DNA of 57,440 nt from Gammaproteobacteria bacterium. Lineage in GTDB: Bacteria; Pseudomonadota; Gammaproteobacteria; SZUA-152. Positions 8,534 to 15,685 of the stretch are shown here, one piece after another (position 1 is the first letter of the stretch; every line of letters begins with the position of its first letter). Under the pieces are notes generated by a model. The model made no database searches. It had not been told where the DNA came from and saw only the letters and a program-made list of their open reading frames with translations. A program made the position numbers and the translations under genes. The stretch lies in contig JAADGF010000077.1 in the NCBI GenBank assembly GCA_013152545.1, positions 1-57,440 on the forward strand, in the 5' to 3' direction.

Positions 8534-9406
8534 ATGACTGTTAATTCCAAGCTTGCCGCCAATCAACAAAAAACGGTGCTGGTTACCGGTTGCTCGAGCG
8601 GCATCGGCCGCTGCGTCGCCCTTGGCCTGCAACGCCGTGGGCATAACGTCTTTGTAACAGCCAGACACGAAACAGATCTAAAAAATTTAAAAACTGATGG
8701 CCTACAAGCTATCCAACTAAATCTTAACGACTCTGATTCGATCCACAGCTGTGTTGCGAATCTGCTGACGCTGACCAACGGGCGTATTGACGTATTGTTT
8801 AACAATGCCGCTTATGGCCAACCCGGCGCCGTAGAGGATTTAACACGCCAAGCTTTACGCGCACAATTGGAAACCAACCTGTTGGGGACACTGGAACTCA
8901 CCAATTTGCTGATTCCGAATATGCGCCAGCAGGGCTTCGGCCGCATCATACAAAACAGTTCTGTGCTAGGCCTGGTGGCATTACCCTATCGCGGTGCCTA
9001 TAACGCCAGCAAGTACGCGCTGGAGGGATTAAGCGACACACTGCGCCTTGAATTAAAAGGCACCGGAATTCATGTCGCATTGATTGAACCCGGCCCTATT
9101 GAAAGCCAATTTCGGGCGAATGCATTCGCCGCCTATAAAAAATATATCGACAAGCGCCACAGTCCTCATCGCGACACTTACCTGGCAATGGAAAAAAGAC
9201 TAAACAAAAAGGGAGCGGCCGTGCCCTTTACCTTGCCGCCCACTGCCGTACTGCGCAAAGTAATCCATTCCATCGAAAGCCCACGGCCTAAAATTCGCTA
9301 TTATGTCACTTTCCCTACCTATTTGTTTGCAACACTAAAACGGCTTTTGCCCCATACAGTACTGGACTGGGTGTTATTACGCGTATCACGCAATGAGCAC
9401 CAATAA
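8534..9406 (+). CDS. SDR-family NAD(P)-dependent oxidoreductase
   Basis: A classical short-chain dehydrogenase of 290 residues. It has the cofactor glycine motif TGCSSGIGRCVALGL, the NNAAYG motif after strand four, the catalytic Ser region (QNSSVLGLVALPYRG) and the YxxxK pair in YNASKYALEGLSD. The C-terminus (ATLKRLLPHTVLDWVLLRVS) is an amphipathic tail of the kind seen in membrane-associated fatty-acyl or steroid-type SDRs. The substrate cannot be told from sequence. It is divergent from amgK and convergent with the signalling operon at 9572, from which it is separated by a truncated family A element. Confidence 0.85.
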   Translation: MTVNSKLAANQQKTVLVTGCSSGIGRCVALGLQRRGHNVFVTARHETDLKNLKTDGLQAIQLNLNDSDSIHSCVANLLTLTNGRIDVLFNNAAYGQPGAVEDLTRQALRAQLETNLLGTLELTNLLIPNMRQQGFGRIIQNSSVLGLVALPYRGAYNASKYALEGLSDTLRLELKGTGIHVALIEPGPIESQFRANAFAAYKKYIDKRHSPHRDTYLAMEKRLNKKGAAVPFTLPPTAVLRKVIHSIESPRPKIRYYVTFPTYLFATLKRLLPHTVLDWVLLRVSRNEHQ

Positions 9407-9433
9407 ACCAAAGAACGTCAGTGCACGTTTTCC

Positions 9434-9570
9434 TAAGGGTCTGTAAAGAAACTAAGTTGCACAGATTACGCCGGATATCGTTTCGTGTTCAAGGCGCACA
9501 AAAGGCTGCGTACTCGTTGTATGTAACCCTTTGTGCAACGCAAAAGACGGAAGGATAGACAAGTTATTTT
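9434..9570. mobile_element. Family A MITE-like element, truncated copy A1
   Basis: The intact end reads TAAGGGTCTGTAAAGAAAC. The interior (ATTACGCCGGATATCGTTTC, TGCGTACTCGTTGTATGTAA) matches the other three family A copies. The opposite end stops at GACAAGTTATTTTG and lacks the terminal GGGTCTGTAAAG block and part of the middle, so this copy is deleted to about 137 bp. It abuts the TGA stop of the response regulator gene at 9572 and follows the SDR gene by about 27 bases. Confidence 0.75.
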
Positions 9571-9571
9571 G

Positions 9572-10759
9572 TCATACCTCCTTAGCATTATCCCTGCAAT
9601 GGGAATCAAGATCCAACATTCGTTGAACATCAATCATTACCATTGATAAATAGGCTTCGATTTGTACCTCACAACGATCAAGCTCAGCCAATACACCAGC
9701 GGCCTTGTTCAGTATCTCTTGCAAAACCACCCGTTGGCTTGCTGACAATGTTAATGGTGCCAACGCCCCATTCATATAGTCAATATAATTCACAACTGTT
9801 TTTTTATTTTGCGCATTATGCATGTCAAAGGTATCGTTGATTTTATGAAAAGCACTACGCACTGCATCCGCTACGTTAGCCAATAACGTTTGCTTTTTCG
9901 TTAATGCGCTCGCCGTCAACAATGCAACCACTCGTGACTCGATGCTTTCCGCCAAAAGTATAATATTTTCACGCAACCGTTTAAATATTATTAAGTCATC
10001 GGGCAGTCGGTTTTTAATTAATATTGAAACATGTTCAAAATTAATGACAGCTTGATGACCTAAATCGATAAAGGCATCTTCGCTGTGAATTTTTTTCACC
10101 ACTGATTGCTCCAATGGCACCACAACACCGTCACTGCTTTTATGTGTTACGTTTTCACCAGCGCGAATTTGCACGCTACCCTGCACCCCAAGGGTCTCAA
10201 GAGTATGACTGGCGGCATTTGCCAGTGTTTCAATATCATCACAAGTAAGACTAGTGCGCAAAAATTGCAAAATAATACTAAGCTCATGATTCATCGTCAG
10301 TGCCGTATTTGCTTTACTCAGCGCCCGATTGGCGTTACATCTTAGACTTTCTTTTTCCTTTCGGTATTGAATGGCGACATTAACCCTTCTTAGCAACTCC
10401 TTGGCTTCAAACGGTTTAGTGATATAGTCGTCGCCCCCCACATCATAACCTGCCAAGCGTTCCGCCAGCGTGTCCAGCGCCGAAACAAATGCAACCGGAA
10501 TATCTTTCGTGCTCGGTTTTTTTTTAATTTCCTGGCACACTTCGTAACCACTCATTCCCGGCATATTAATATCCAACAATATTACATCAGGCAACGAAAT
10601 CTGCAAACTTTCCAAACACTCGGAACCTGAGCTGGCATAGCTGATATCGTATGTATCACAAAGAATTTCCTCCATGATTTCAAGATTAAAAGGCTCGTCA
10701 TCAACGACTAAAATTTTAGCCTTCACATCATAGGGGTGCTCTTCGTTTAGCACAGTCAT
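9572..10759 (-). CDS. Response regulator with unrecognised helical output domain
   Basis: A 395-residue protein. The N-terminal receiver (about residues 14-130) has ILVVDDEPFNLEIMEEIL, the phosphorylated Asp in VILLDINMPGMSGYEV, the Thr/Ser in VAFVSALDT and the Lys in DDYITKPFEAKEL. A short coiled coil follows, then a GAF-like region (about 150-275; DIETLANAASHTLETLGVQG, ILIKNRLPDD) and a long helical C-terminus. No DNA-binding, GGDEF, EAL or phosphatase motif is visible. It overlaps the stop of the hybrid kinase gene by ATGA, so it is the third gene of a signalling operon. Similar receiver plus GAF-like proteins are known in pseudomonads, but I cannot name the output. Confidence 0.8.
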   Translation of the reverse strand: MTVLNEEHPYDVKAKILVVDDEPFNLEIMEEILCDTYDISYASSGSECLESLQISLPDVILLDINMPGMSGYEVCQEIKKKPSTKDIPVAFVSALDTLAERLAGYDVGGDDYITKPFEAKELLRRVNVAIQYRKEKESLRCNANRALSKANTALTMNHELSIILQFLRTSLTCDDIETLANAASHTLETLGVQGSVQIRAGENVTHKSSDGVVVPLEQSVVKKIHSEDAFIDLGHQAVINFEHVSILIKNRLPDDLIIFKRLRENIILLAESIESRVVALLTASALTKKQTLLANVADAVRSAFHKINDTFDMHNAQNKKTVVNYIDYMNGALAPLTLSASQRVVLQEILNKAAGVLAELDRCEVQIEAYLSMVMIDVQRMLDLDSHCRDNAKEV

Positions 10760-12015
10760 GTCAGTGGTCTCCTGCTATAGCTGCATAGGCTATCCGTACA
10801 CAGACTATTGGTGCACAAAGCATCCGCTATTGCCCCCAACACGGGTATTCTTGGTAATATTATATGAAAGCTTGCACCATGATCCTGGTTGTTTTCAGCA
10901 AATATGTTACCATGATGTTGTTCAATAATTTCCTTACAAATTGCCAACCCCAAACCTGTTCCGCCCGCCCCTGTACTGGTTTTTGTTGACTGCACAAATT
11001 TGTCAAAAATGCTCACCAATTCGCCTTTGGGTATCCCTATCCCTTGATCACGTATCACCAACTGTAAGGCCTCAACGTCAGGATGGTTTTTTGAAGTCAT
11101 GATGACTGAATCGATGGACACACTCACTTCGCTATTATCAAATGAAAAATTAATGGCATTTAGCAATAAATTTCGTAACACTTGCAGCATTTTTTGCGCA
11201 TCAAAACAGGCCATGGTTGTTTGCGCTGACTTGCGCCAAACCAGTCGAACATTTTTTTCCTGAAAAAGCGCATGAAACTCATTAATCGCTGTTTCCACAA
11301 TATCTTCCAGATCTAAGTGTTCTATATTATAAGTGACCTCACCGGATTCCAGTTTTGATAAATCTAATAAGCCGTTCAGCAGTAACAATAAGCGTTTACC
11401 ACTTTCTTCTATTCTTGAAAAATAAACCTGTAACTTTTCACGGGAACTGTTACCAACCTTTTCGATCCCTATTGTGGCAAAGCTGAGAATCCCATGCATT
11501 GGCGTACGAATTTCATGAGACATATTTGCCAAAAAATCAGATTTGGCTTTATTTGCCTTGTCTGCTTCCAGTTTCGCCAATATTAATTTGGACTCCACTT
11601 CCATGGTCGCACATATATTAACGAGGCGATGCAATAATAATGGCCAACAAATAGGCTTGGTAATGTATTCAGTTGCGCCAGCGTTAAATGCTCGATCCAC
11701 GGATTCATCATCTTCAAGACCACTGACCATTAATATCGGGGTATTGATTGCGCTGGGAAATGATTTTATAATTCGGGTTGCCTTGCAACCATCCATTCCA
11801 GGCATGTTAGCATCCATTAGCACTATATCCGGTGAGTTATCCGTAAACAACTCAACCGCTTTCTGACCGCTACTCGCTTGCAACACCTCAAAACCGTGTT
11901 TTTTTAACCTTTCACTCACCACTCCCCGTAATTGCGCATCATCATCCACCAGCATAACACTTGCTGGTTTGCCGTTAACCCATGTCCTGAGCTGATTCAG
12001 TGCTAAGTACGCCAT
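10756..12015 (-). CDS. Hybrid histidine kinase with N-terminal receiver
   Basis: A 419-residue protein with reversed hybrid order. It starts with a receiver (about 15-130; VMLVDDDAQLRGVVSERL, phospho-Asp in IVLMDANMPGMDG, Lys in EYITKPICW). A coiled coil (LAKLEADKANKAKSDFLAN) leads into the HisKA helix with the phospho-His in SHEIRTPMHGIL. A HATPase domain follows (N box LRNLLLNAINFSFDNS, G boxes RDQGIGIPKGE and GAGGTGLGLAICKEI). There is no membrane or sensor domain, so it is soluble and may be driven by phosphorylation of its own receiver. It sits 16 bases after the REC-ATPase gene and overlaps the next gene by four bases. Confidence 0.88.
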   Translation of the reverse strand: MAYLALNQLRTWVNGKPASVMLVDDDAQLRGVVSERLKKHGFEVLQASSGQKAVELFTDNSPDIVLMDANMPGMDGCKATRIIKSFPSAINTPILMVSGLEDDESVDRAFNAGATEYITKPICWPLLLHRLVNICATMEVESKLILAKLEADKANKAKSDFLANMSHEIRTPMHGILSFATIGIEKVGNSSREKLQVYFSRIEESGKRLLLLLNGLLDLSKLESGEVTYNIEHLDLEDIVETAINEFHALFQEKNVRLVWRKSAQTTMACFDAQKMLQVLRNLLLNAINFSFDNSEVSVSIDSVIMTSKNHPDVEALQLVIRDQGIGIPKGELVSIFDKFVQSTKTSTGAGGTGLGLAICKEIIEQHHGNIFAENNQDHGASFHIILPRIPVLGAIADALCTNSLCTDSLCSYSRRPLT

Positions 12016-12031
12016 TCAATCGCCATCCAGC

Positions 12032-12964
12032 TTATTGCATATTAACCTTGAGCCGGACTTGGTTACCGTTACCCAAGTATTCAAGCTCATCAAAACTCAA
12101 TGTTTTCGCAATGGCAATACCCCGGCCATGTGAATTAGTCGACCGCTCCCGATTAAACTCCAGGTAGTTTTCGTAATCAAAACCCATGCCATCATCCTTG
12201 ATGTCAAAGTAAATAGCCTCATTTTCAATACAAACCTTCACCCTGACTTTTTTGTCCCTATTTTCAGGTAACTGCAAGCGACGTTCCACTTCGGCCAACC
12301 AGTTTCCCTGCGCAATCAAATCCAGCTTTTCCTGATAAACAATTCCCAAATTACCATGCTCTACCGCATTAACAAAAAGTTCGGAAAGACCAAGCTCAAT
12401 GCGCTGAGGATCAGGACATAAACTCGACAATAGAGAAGCCGTATTACGTGCTTCATCCATAGAGCAAAATTGAAGCTCACCTTCGCAAAATTGTTGGCGG
12501 GGTTGGTCGGTCAAACAAGAGTCCGAATCCTTGCCGTTAAAATAACCTGCAACAGCCGTATCAACAATTGCCAACAATTGATCTTTAGTGAAAGGCTTGG
12601 GCAAATAGTACAGTACCCCAGCGTCCAGCCCCTCTTGAACATCCTGCTTCGCAGCTTTCGCCGATTGCAATATCACCGGAACTTTTGCCAAGTGTGGCTG
12701 ACGTTTAATATAATGCCACACTTCAATACCGTCGATGTCCGGCATCATCCGGTCAAGTAAAATCATTTGATATTTATCCGGGTTATTTTTTATTAAATCA
12801 CAAGCGTCATGACCATTTTGCGCCGTTTCGGTGACATAACCGCAGTCCTCCAGAATTTCAACAAGAATCTCCAGATTAAAAACCTCATCGTCAACCAGTA
12901 AGATACAAGGCTTCAGATCGTCAATATTTTGTATTCTCAAGCCTTTCATATTGTTACGCTGCAT
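12032..12964 (-). CDS. Receiver domain fused to RsbW-like ATPase domain
   Basis: A 310-residue protein. An N-terminal receiver (about 18-135; CILLVDDEVFNLEILVEIL, phospho-Asp in MILLDRMMPDIDG, Lys in YYLPKPFTKDQ) is joined to a HATPase of the anti-sigma-factor kinase kind. That domain shows GLSELFVNAVEHGNLGI, DDGMGFDYENYL and NSHGRGIAIAKTLSFDELEY. This ATPase type usually closes SpoIIE-like or HsbR-like proteins, where it binds an anti-sigma antagonist; the PP2C phosphatase domain of those is absent here. It is first in a three-gene operon with a hybrid kinase and another receiver protein. The output is therefore probably protein-protein (partner switching) and not DNA binding; that is inference. 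Confidence 0.83.
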   Translation of the reverse strand: MQRNNMKGLRIQNIDDLKPCILLVDDEVFNLEILVEILEDCGYVTETAQNGHDACDLIKNNPDKYQMILLDRMMPDIDGIEVWHYIKRQPHLAKVPVILQSAKAAKQDVQEGLDAGVLYYLPKPFTKDQLLAIVDTAVAGYFNGKDSDSCLTDQPRQQFCEGELQFCSMDEARNTASLLSSLCPDPQRIELGLSELFVNAVEHGNLGIVYQEKLDLIAQGNWLAEVERRLQLPENRDKKVRVKVCIENEAIYFDIKDDGMGFDYENYLEFNRERSTNSHGRGIAIAKTLSFDELEYLGNGNQVRLKVNMQ

Positions 12965-13284
12965 ATTGCTTGTATTGCATCGCCTGGTTTGTTATTTGCG
13001 AGAATGATAGACATTGTATTTTCAGTTAAAAAACGTACGTTATGCGAATCGACAGTTTCCCACTGCTCCTAAAGATACGTGCACTATGCCGTACTGTTGT
13101 GTGATAATACCTCTTAGCTTTCGTCAGTTAAAAATCAAACTTGAGCGCTTTTTTACCCAACGGGCATTACCCTCTCCTCATTTTAATGAAAAGAATCGAT
13201 TCAGACACGGGTATAAAATAACTTAAGGCTAACATACCAGTTGCAGCGTCACGAAAGCGACTACGAAACGTGCTCCACATGTGG

Positions 13285-13314
13285 TATACCCATAACGATT
13301 GAGATTTAGGTATA
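13285..13314 (+). repeat. Solo copy of family B terminal motif
   Basis: A 30-base copy (TATACCCATAACGATTGAG then ATTTAGGTATA) of the motif that ends the family B elements. It is the copy closest to the consensus I derive. A weak GGGTATA block about 80 bases upstream could be a decayed inverted partner. Confidence 0.75.
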
Positions 13315-13381
13315 GCGTACCCCCCTTGAGTGGCGCTGGTAAAAAAACAATATTTCAATTTTTCAAAAGGTTAGTAAAACT

Positions 13382-13543
13382 TAAGTAGGTGAGCATAATT
13401 ATTTTAACAACGTTTTCGCAGGATATTTTATGGCCTTCAAGACGCTGCGAAGATCAGCATAGTGAGCTATGTGACCGTAGCAGCAACGCCGAAGGCCGGA
13501 AAACAGACAAAAAAATATTAAAATAATTGCGCTCACCTACTTA
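13382..13543. mobile_element. Family C MITE-like inverted-repeat element (162 bp)
   Basis: The termini are TAAGTAGGTGAGCATAATTA.. (13382-13407) and an inverted copy ending ..GCTCACCTACTTA (13518-13543), 26 bases with two mismatches. The interior has a second inverted repeat (GGCCTTC near 13433 with GAAGGCC near 13491) and a small hairpin (CATAG/CTATG), so the whole could fold into a branched cruciform or RNA. No ORF inside. Only one copy is in the window. The length and symmetry are those of a MITE. Confidence 0.75.
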
Positions 13544-13699
13544 CTACACGCTCAACGGGTGGCTTTAAGTTAAATTCAGAAAACCCAGTTGAATCACATA
13601 GTATTCGCACAATCATTTGATGTGTACAACTTTATCTATCGACGTTCAGGCGAGTTTTTAAGTAACATACCGCAGCTACAATTAAGCCTAAAAACTGAA

Positions 13700-14734
13700 T
13701 CAAGGCGTCTTGGCACACCTAAAACCGATATCATCGCTTGCGGTTGAAGGGGGAGCGTAGCTACGCGCTGCACCTCGAAAAAACAAACTTAATGCATAAT
13801 GCCCCACACCACCGCCACCACCACGCAGAACTTTATTGGTTTCTCCAAAAGCTTTTCGCTCTAGCGTCGAACCAGTGTAAGGCTGATACCAACTCGCCAC
13901 CCATTCCCAGGCGTTACCCGACATATCATAAACCCCATAATAGGAGTTATTATTAGAGTAGTGACCTACGGGGGTAATCCCACCAGGCCAATCGGTATTG
14001 TCACCGGTATTGGTAATATTAGGGTCCCATTGATCCCCCCAGGGATATTCCAAACCGTTAGGGCCCCGTGCCGCTTTCTCCCACTCCTGTTCAGTTGGTA
14101 AACGTTTCCCCGCCCACTGACAATAAGCTGCCGCATCCTGCCAGGTCACCATAGTGACGGGCAATAAACCTTGTATGCTGTGCTGTTGTTGCATTGCATT
14201 CAAAATTTGTGCTCGAGACATTTTGCTAGCATCAATGTCCAACTTAAAATACTCAGCGGAAATCCAGCGCAAGGTATCAAGGTCTGTTGCTTCGAGACGG
14301 GGTTTCGTCAGGTTGTATCCATTTTGGGTCCAACCGAAGGGCTCTTTATGTTTTGTTTGCTGCACAAACACTTTATACTGAGCATTGGTAACCTCATAAA
14401 CATCAATATAATACGCATCAAGATTCAATGTCTGCTGAGGATGCTCATCAAGATACAGTGGATTAATCAAGCCATATTCCTGTTGTTTACCGGTGTTATC
14501 CGTTTTGTGACTGCCCATAACAAAATCGCCCGCAGGAATTAACACCATTCCCTTGAAATGACGATCTGTTAGTGGTGAATCCACATCACGAGCCGCCGGT
14601 TCGGCAGGTTGCTTGGATATCGTGGGTGATTGATCATTACAGGCCACCAACACCATTATAATCAATATTATTCTCAATGTTACTCTCAGTATATTCACAA
14701 TAGGCGCTTTAAAAAACTGACCAGCAGCCGACAC
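13700..14734 (-). CDS. SUMF1/FGE-fold lipoprotein (EgtB/PvdO-like), catalytic cysteines not seen
   Basis: A 344-residue putative lipoprotein (lipobox in IIMVLVACNDQS) with a formylglycine-generating-enzyme-sulfatase domain. Conserved pieces in order are MVLIPAGDFVMGS, DVYEVTNAQYKVFV, VTWQDAAAYCQWAGKRLPTE, YPWGDQW, DMSGNAWEWVASWY and RGAARSY..GFRCA. The segment that carries the paired active-site cysteines in true formylglycine-generating enzymes reads VGHYALSLFFRGAARS and has no Cys. It is therefore unlikely to mature sulfatases, and no sulfatase gene is nearby. Proteins of this fold often serve as periplasmic accessory or nonheme iron proteins. The GTG start at 14734 is uncertain. Confidence 0.8.
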   Translation of the reverse strand: MSAAGQFFKAPIVNILRVTLRIILIIMVLVACNDQSPTISKQPAEPAARDVDSPLTDRHFKGMVLIPAGDFVMGSHKTDNTGKQQEYGLINPLYLDEHPQQTLNLDAYYIDVYEVTNAQYKVFVQQTKHKEPFGWTQNGYNLTKPRLEATDLDTLRWISAEYFKLDIDASKMSRAQILNAMQQQHSIQGLLPVTMVTWQDAAAYCQWAGKRLPTEQEWEKAARGPNGLEYPWGDQWDPNITNTGDNTDWPGGITPVGHYSNNNSYYGVYDMSGNAWEWVASWYQPYTGSTLERKAFGETNKVLRGGGGGVGHYALSLFFRGAARSYAPPSTASDDIGFRCAKTP

Positions 14735-14890
14735 TCACCAGCGTAACGTTATTAACGCTAACACTGAAATACCCCCTCTGCCCGTGCTTATACCATTGTA
14801 TACAAGCCCGTCGTCCCATGGCCAAGATAGTCTATACTCCTCACAAGTCGGCTGCCTATTTTCTGCATACCATGGTTGGCAACACTATTA

Positions 14891-15115
14891 TATACCCAAA
14901 GCATACCCAAAGCGTTTGAGATTTCGGTGTAAAGTGTGCGTCATATTCATTTCATGGCACCACCAAAAATAGGCGTTTTTAGGCGAAAATCGATGCTTTA
15001 TGAAAGGCGAAATGACGCGTAATAGCCGGACGGACTATTGCGAGGAATTTCAATACAGTCATGGAATTGAAAGAAGGCGTACAATAAAACCAACATTTCA
15101 ATTGTTATGGATATA
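14891..15115. mobile_element. Family B MITE-like element, copy B2 (about 225 bp)
   Basis: One end is TATACCCAAAGCATACCC..AGCGTTTGAGATTTCGG, where the first 14 bases are partly duplicated. The other end is ATTTCAATTGTTATGGATATA, an imperfect inverted copy. Read on the minus strand, the interior repeats blocks of copy B1: TTGAAATTCC.CGCAATAG, GCGTCATTTCGCC and ATATGACGCACACTTTA. It is longer than B1 by about 65 bases. No coding capacity. Confidence 0.75.
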
Positions 15116-15450
15116 TATGCCATAAGCTATTATCTTCAATAAGATAGGGATGGATTCGCGCAACAATTAAATGCATAATTTCCAATCAATGTTCAAATAT
15201 CGTATCTCACCACATTACAACAGTGAACAAAGACGATAAAAACGATAAACACATTAGGCACACCAATGGCACAAGCATTGCACCCAATTAATGCACATAA
15301 TAAACATGTAACGAGAGCAATCACGTATTTAGGCAATAAACGCCAACAATTTGGCCGATTAATAGCCAGGCAACATGAATCAGCAGTGTGATGAAAAACA
15401 GTCAATTAAGATGAACGTTATTACAACAGAACATAATTCCCTGGCTAAAG

Positions 15451-15535
15451 GAGCGGTAAAGAATTCAACTTGAGCAGCGCTTGCGCCAAATCTGCAAGAC
15501 AGAGCAAGCTGCTCAAGTTGAATTCTTTACCGCTC
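15451..15535. repeat. Perfect 28-bp inverted repeat (element D) upstream of glgP
   Basis: The left arm is 15451-15478 (starts GAGCGGTAAAGAATTCAAC) and the right arm 15508-15535 is its exact reverse complement. The 29-base loop contains a further small stem (CTTGC/GCAAG). As RNA this would form a very stable hairpin about 150 bases upstream of the glgP start. It lacks a trailing T run, so a simple intrinsic terminator is unlikely. It may be a small palindromic mobile element or a leader structure. Confidence 0.8.
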
Positions 15536-15685
15536 GTTACGTTTGTTCAATAAATCCTGCCCAATCGCGAACCAAACAACCGTTTTAATGCTAGCGTTTG
15601 AAATAATGGATTTTGAAAAAAAGATAAGACCAAATAAGTTAATAACACTATAAAAATTCGATTTAGCAATGATTAAGGACCCTCC

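Larger units (their letters stand above)
12965..13699. other. Intergenic region with repeats, no gene seen
   Basis: About 735 bases between the signalling operon and the FGE-like gene, both on the minus strand. It holds a solo family B motif (13285-13314) and the family C inverted-repeat element (13382-13543). The short open frames here have no ribosome binding sites or recognisable products. Confidence 0.6.
14735..15685. other. Long intergenic region carrying two inverted-repeat elements
   Basis: About 950 bases between divergent genes. It holds a family B element (14891-15115) and a perfect 28-bp inverted repeat (15451-15535). A minus-strand frame at 15193-15405 encodes a hydrophobic peptide from a TTG without a good ribosome binding site, and I do not accept it as a gene. 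The last 150 bases should contain the glgP promoter and leader. Confidence 0.6.

Noticed and set aside
13014-13226. A 70-codon plus-strand frame upstream of the signalling operon
   Set aside because: No ribosome binding site, no recognisable domain, and it overlaps the likely promoter of the operon at 12964.
15193-15405. Minus-strand ORF with a hydrophobic, lipobox-like stretch in the gap before glgP
   Set aside because: Its start is a TTG without a ribosome binding site, the composition is like non-coding AT-rich DNA, and no family is recognisable.
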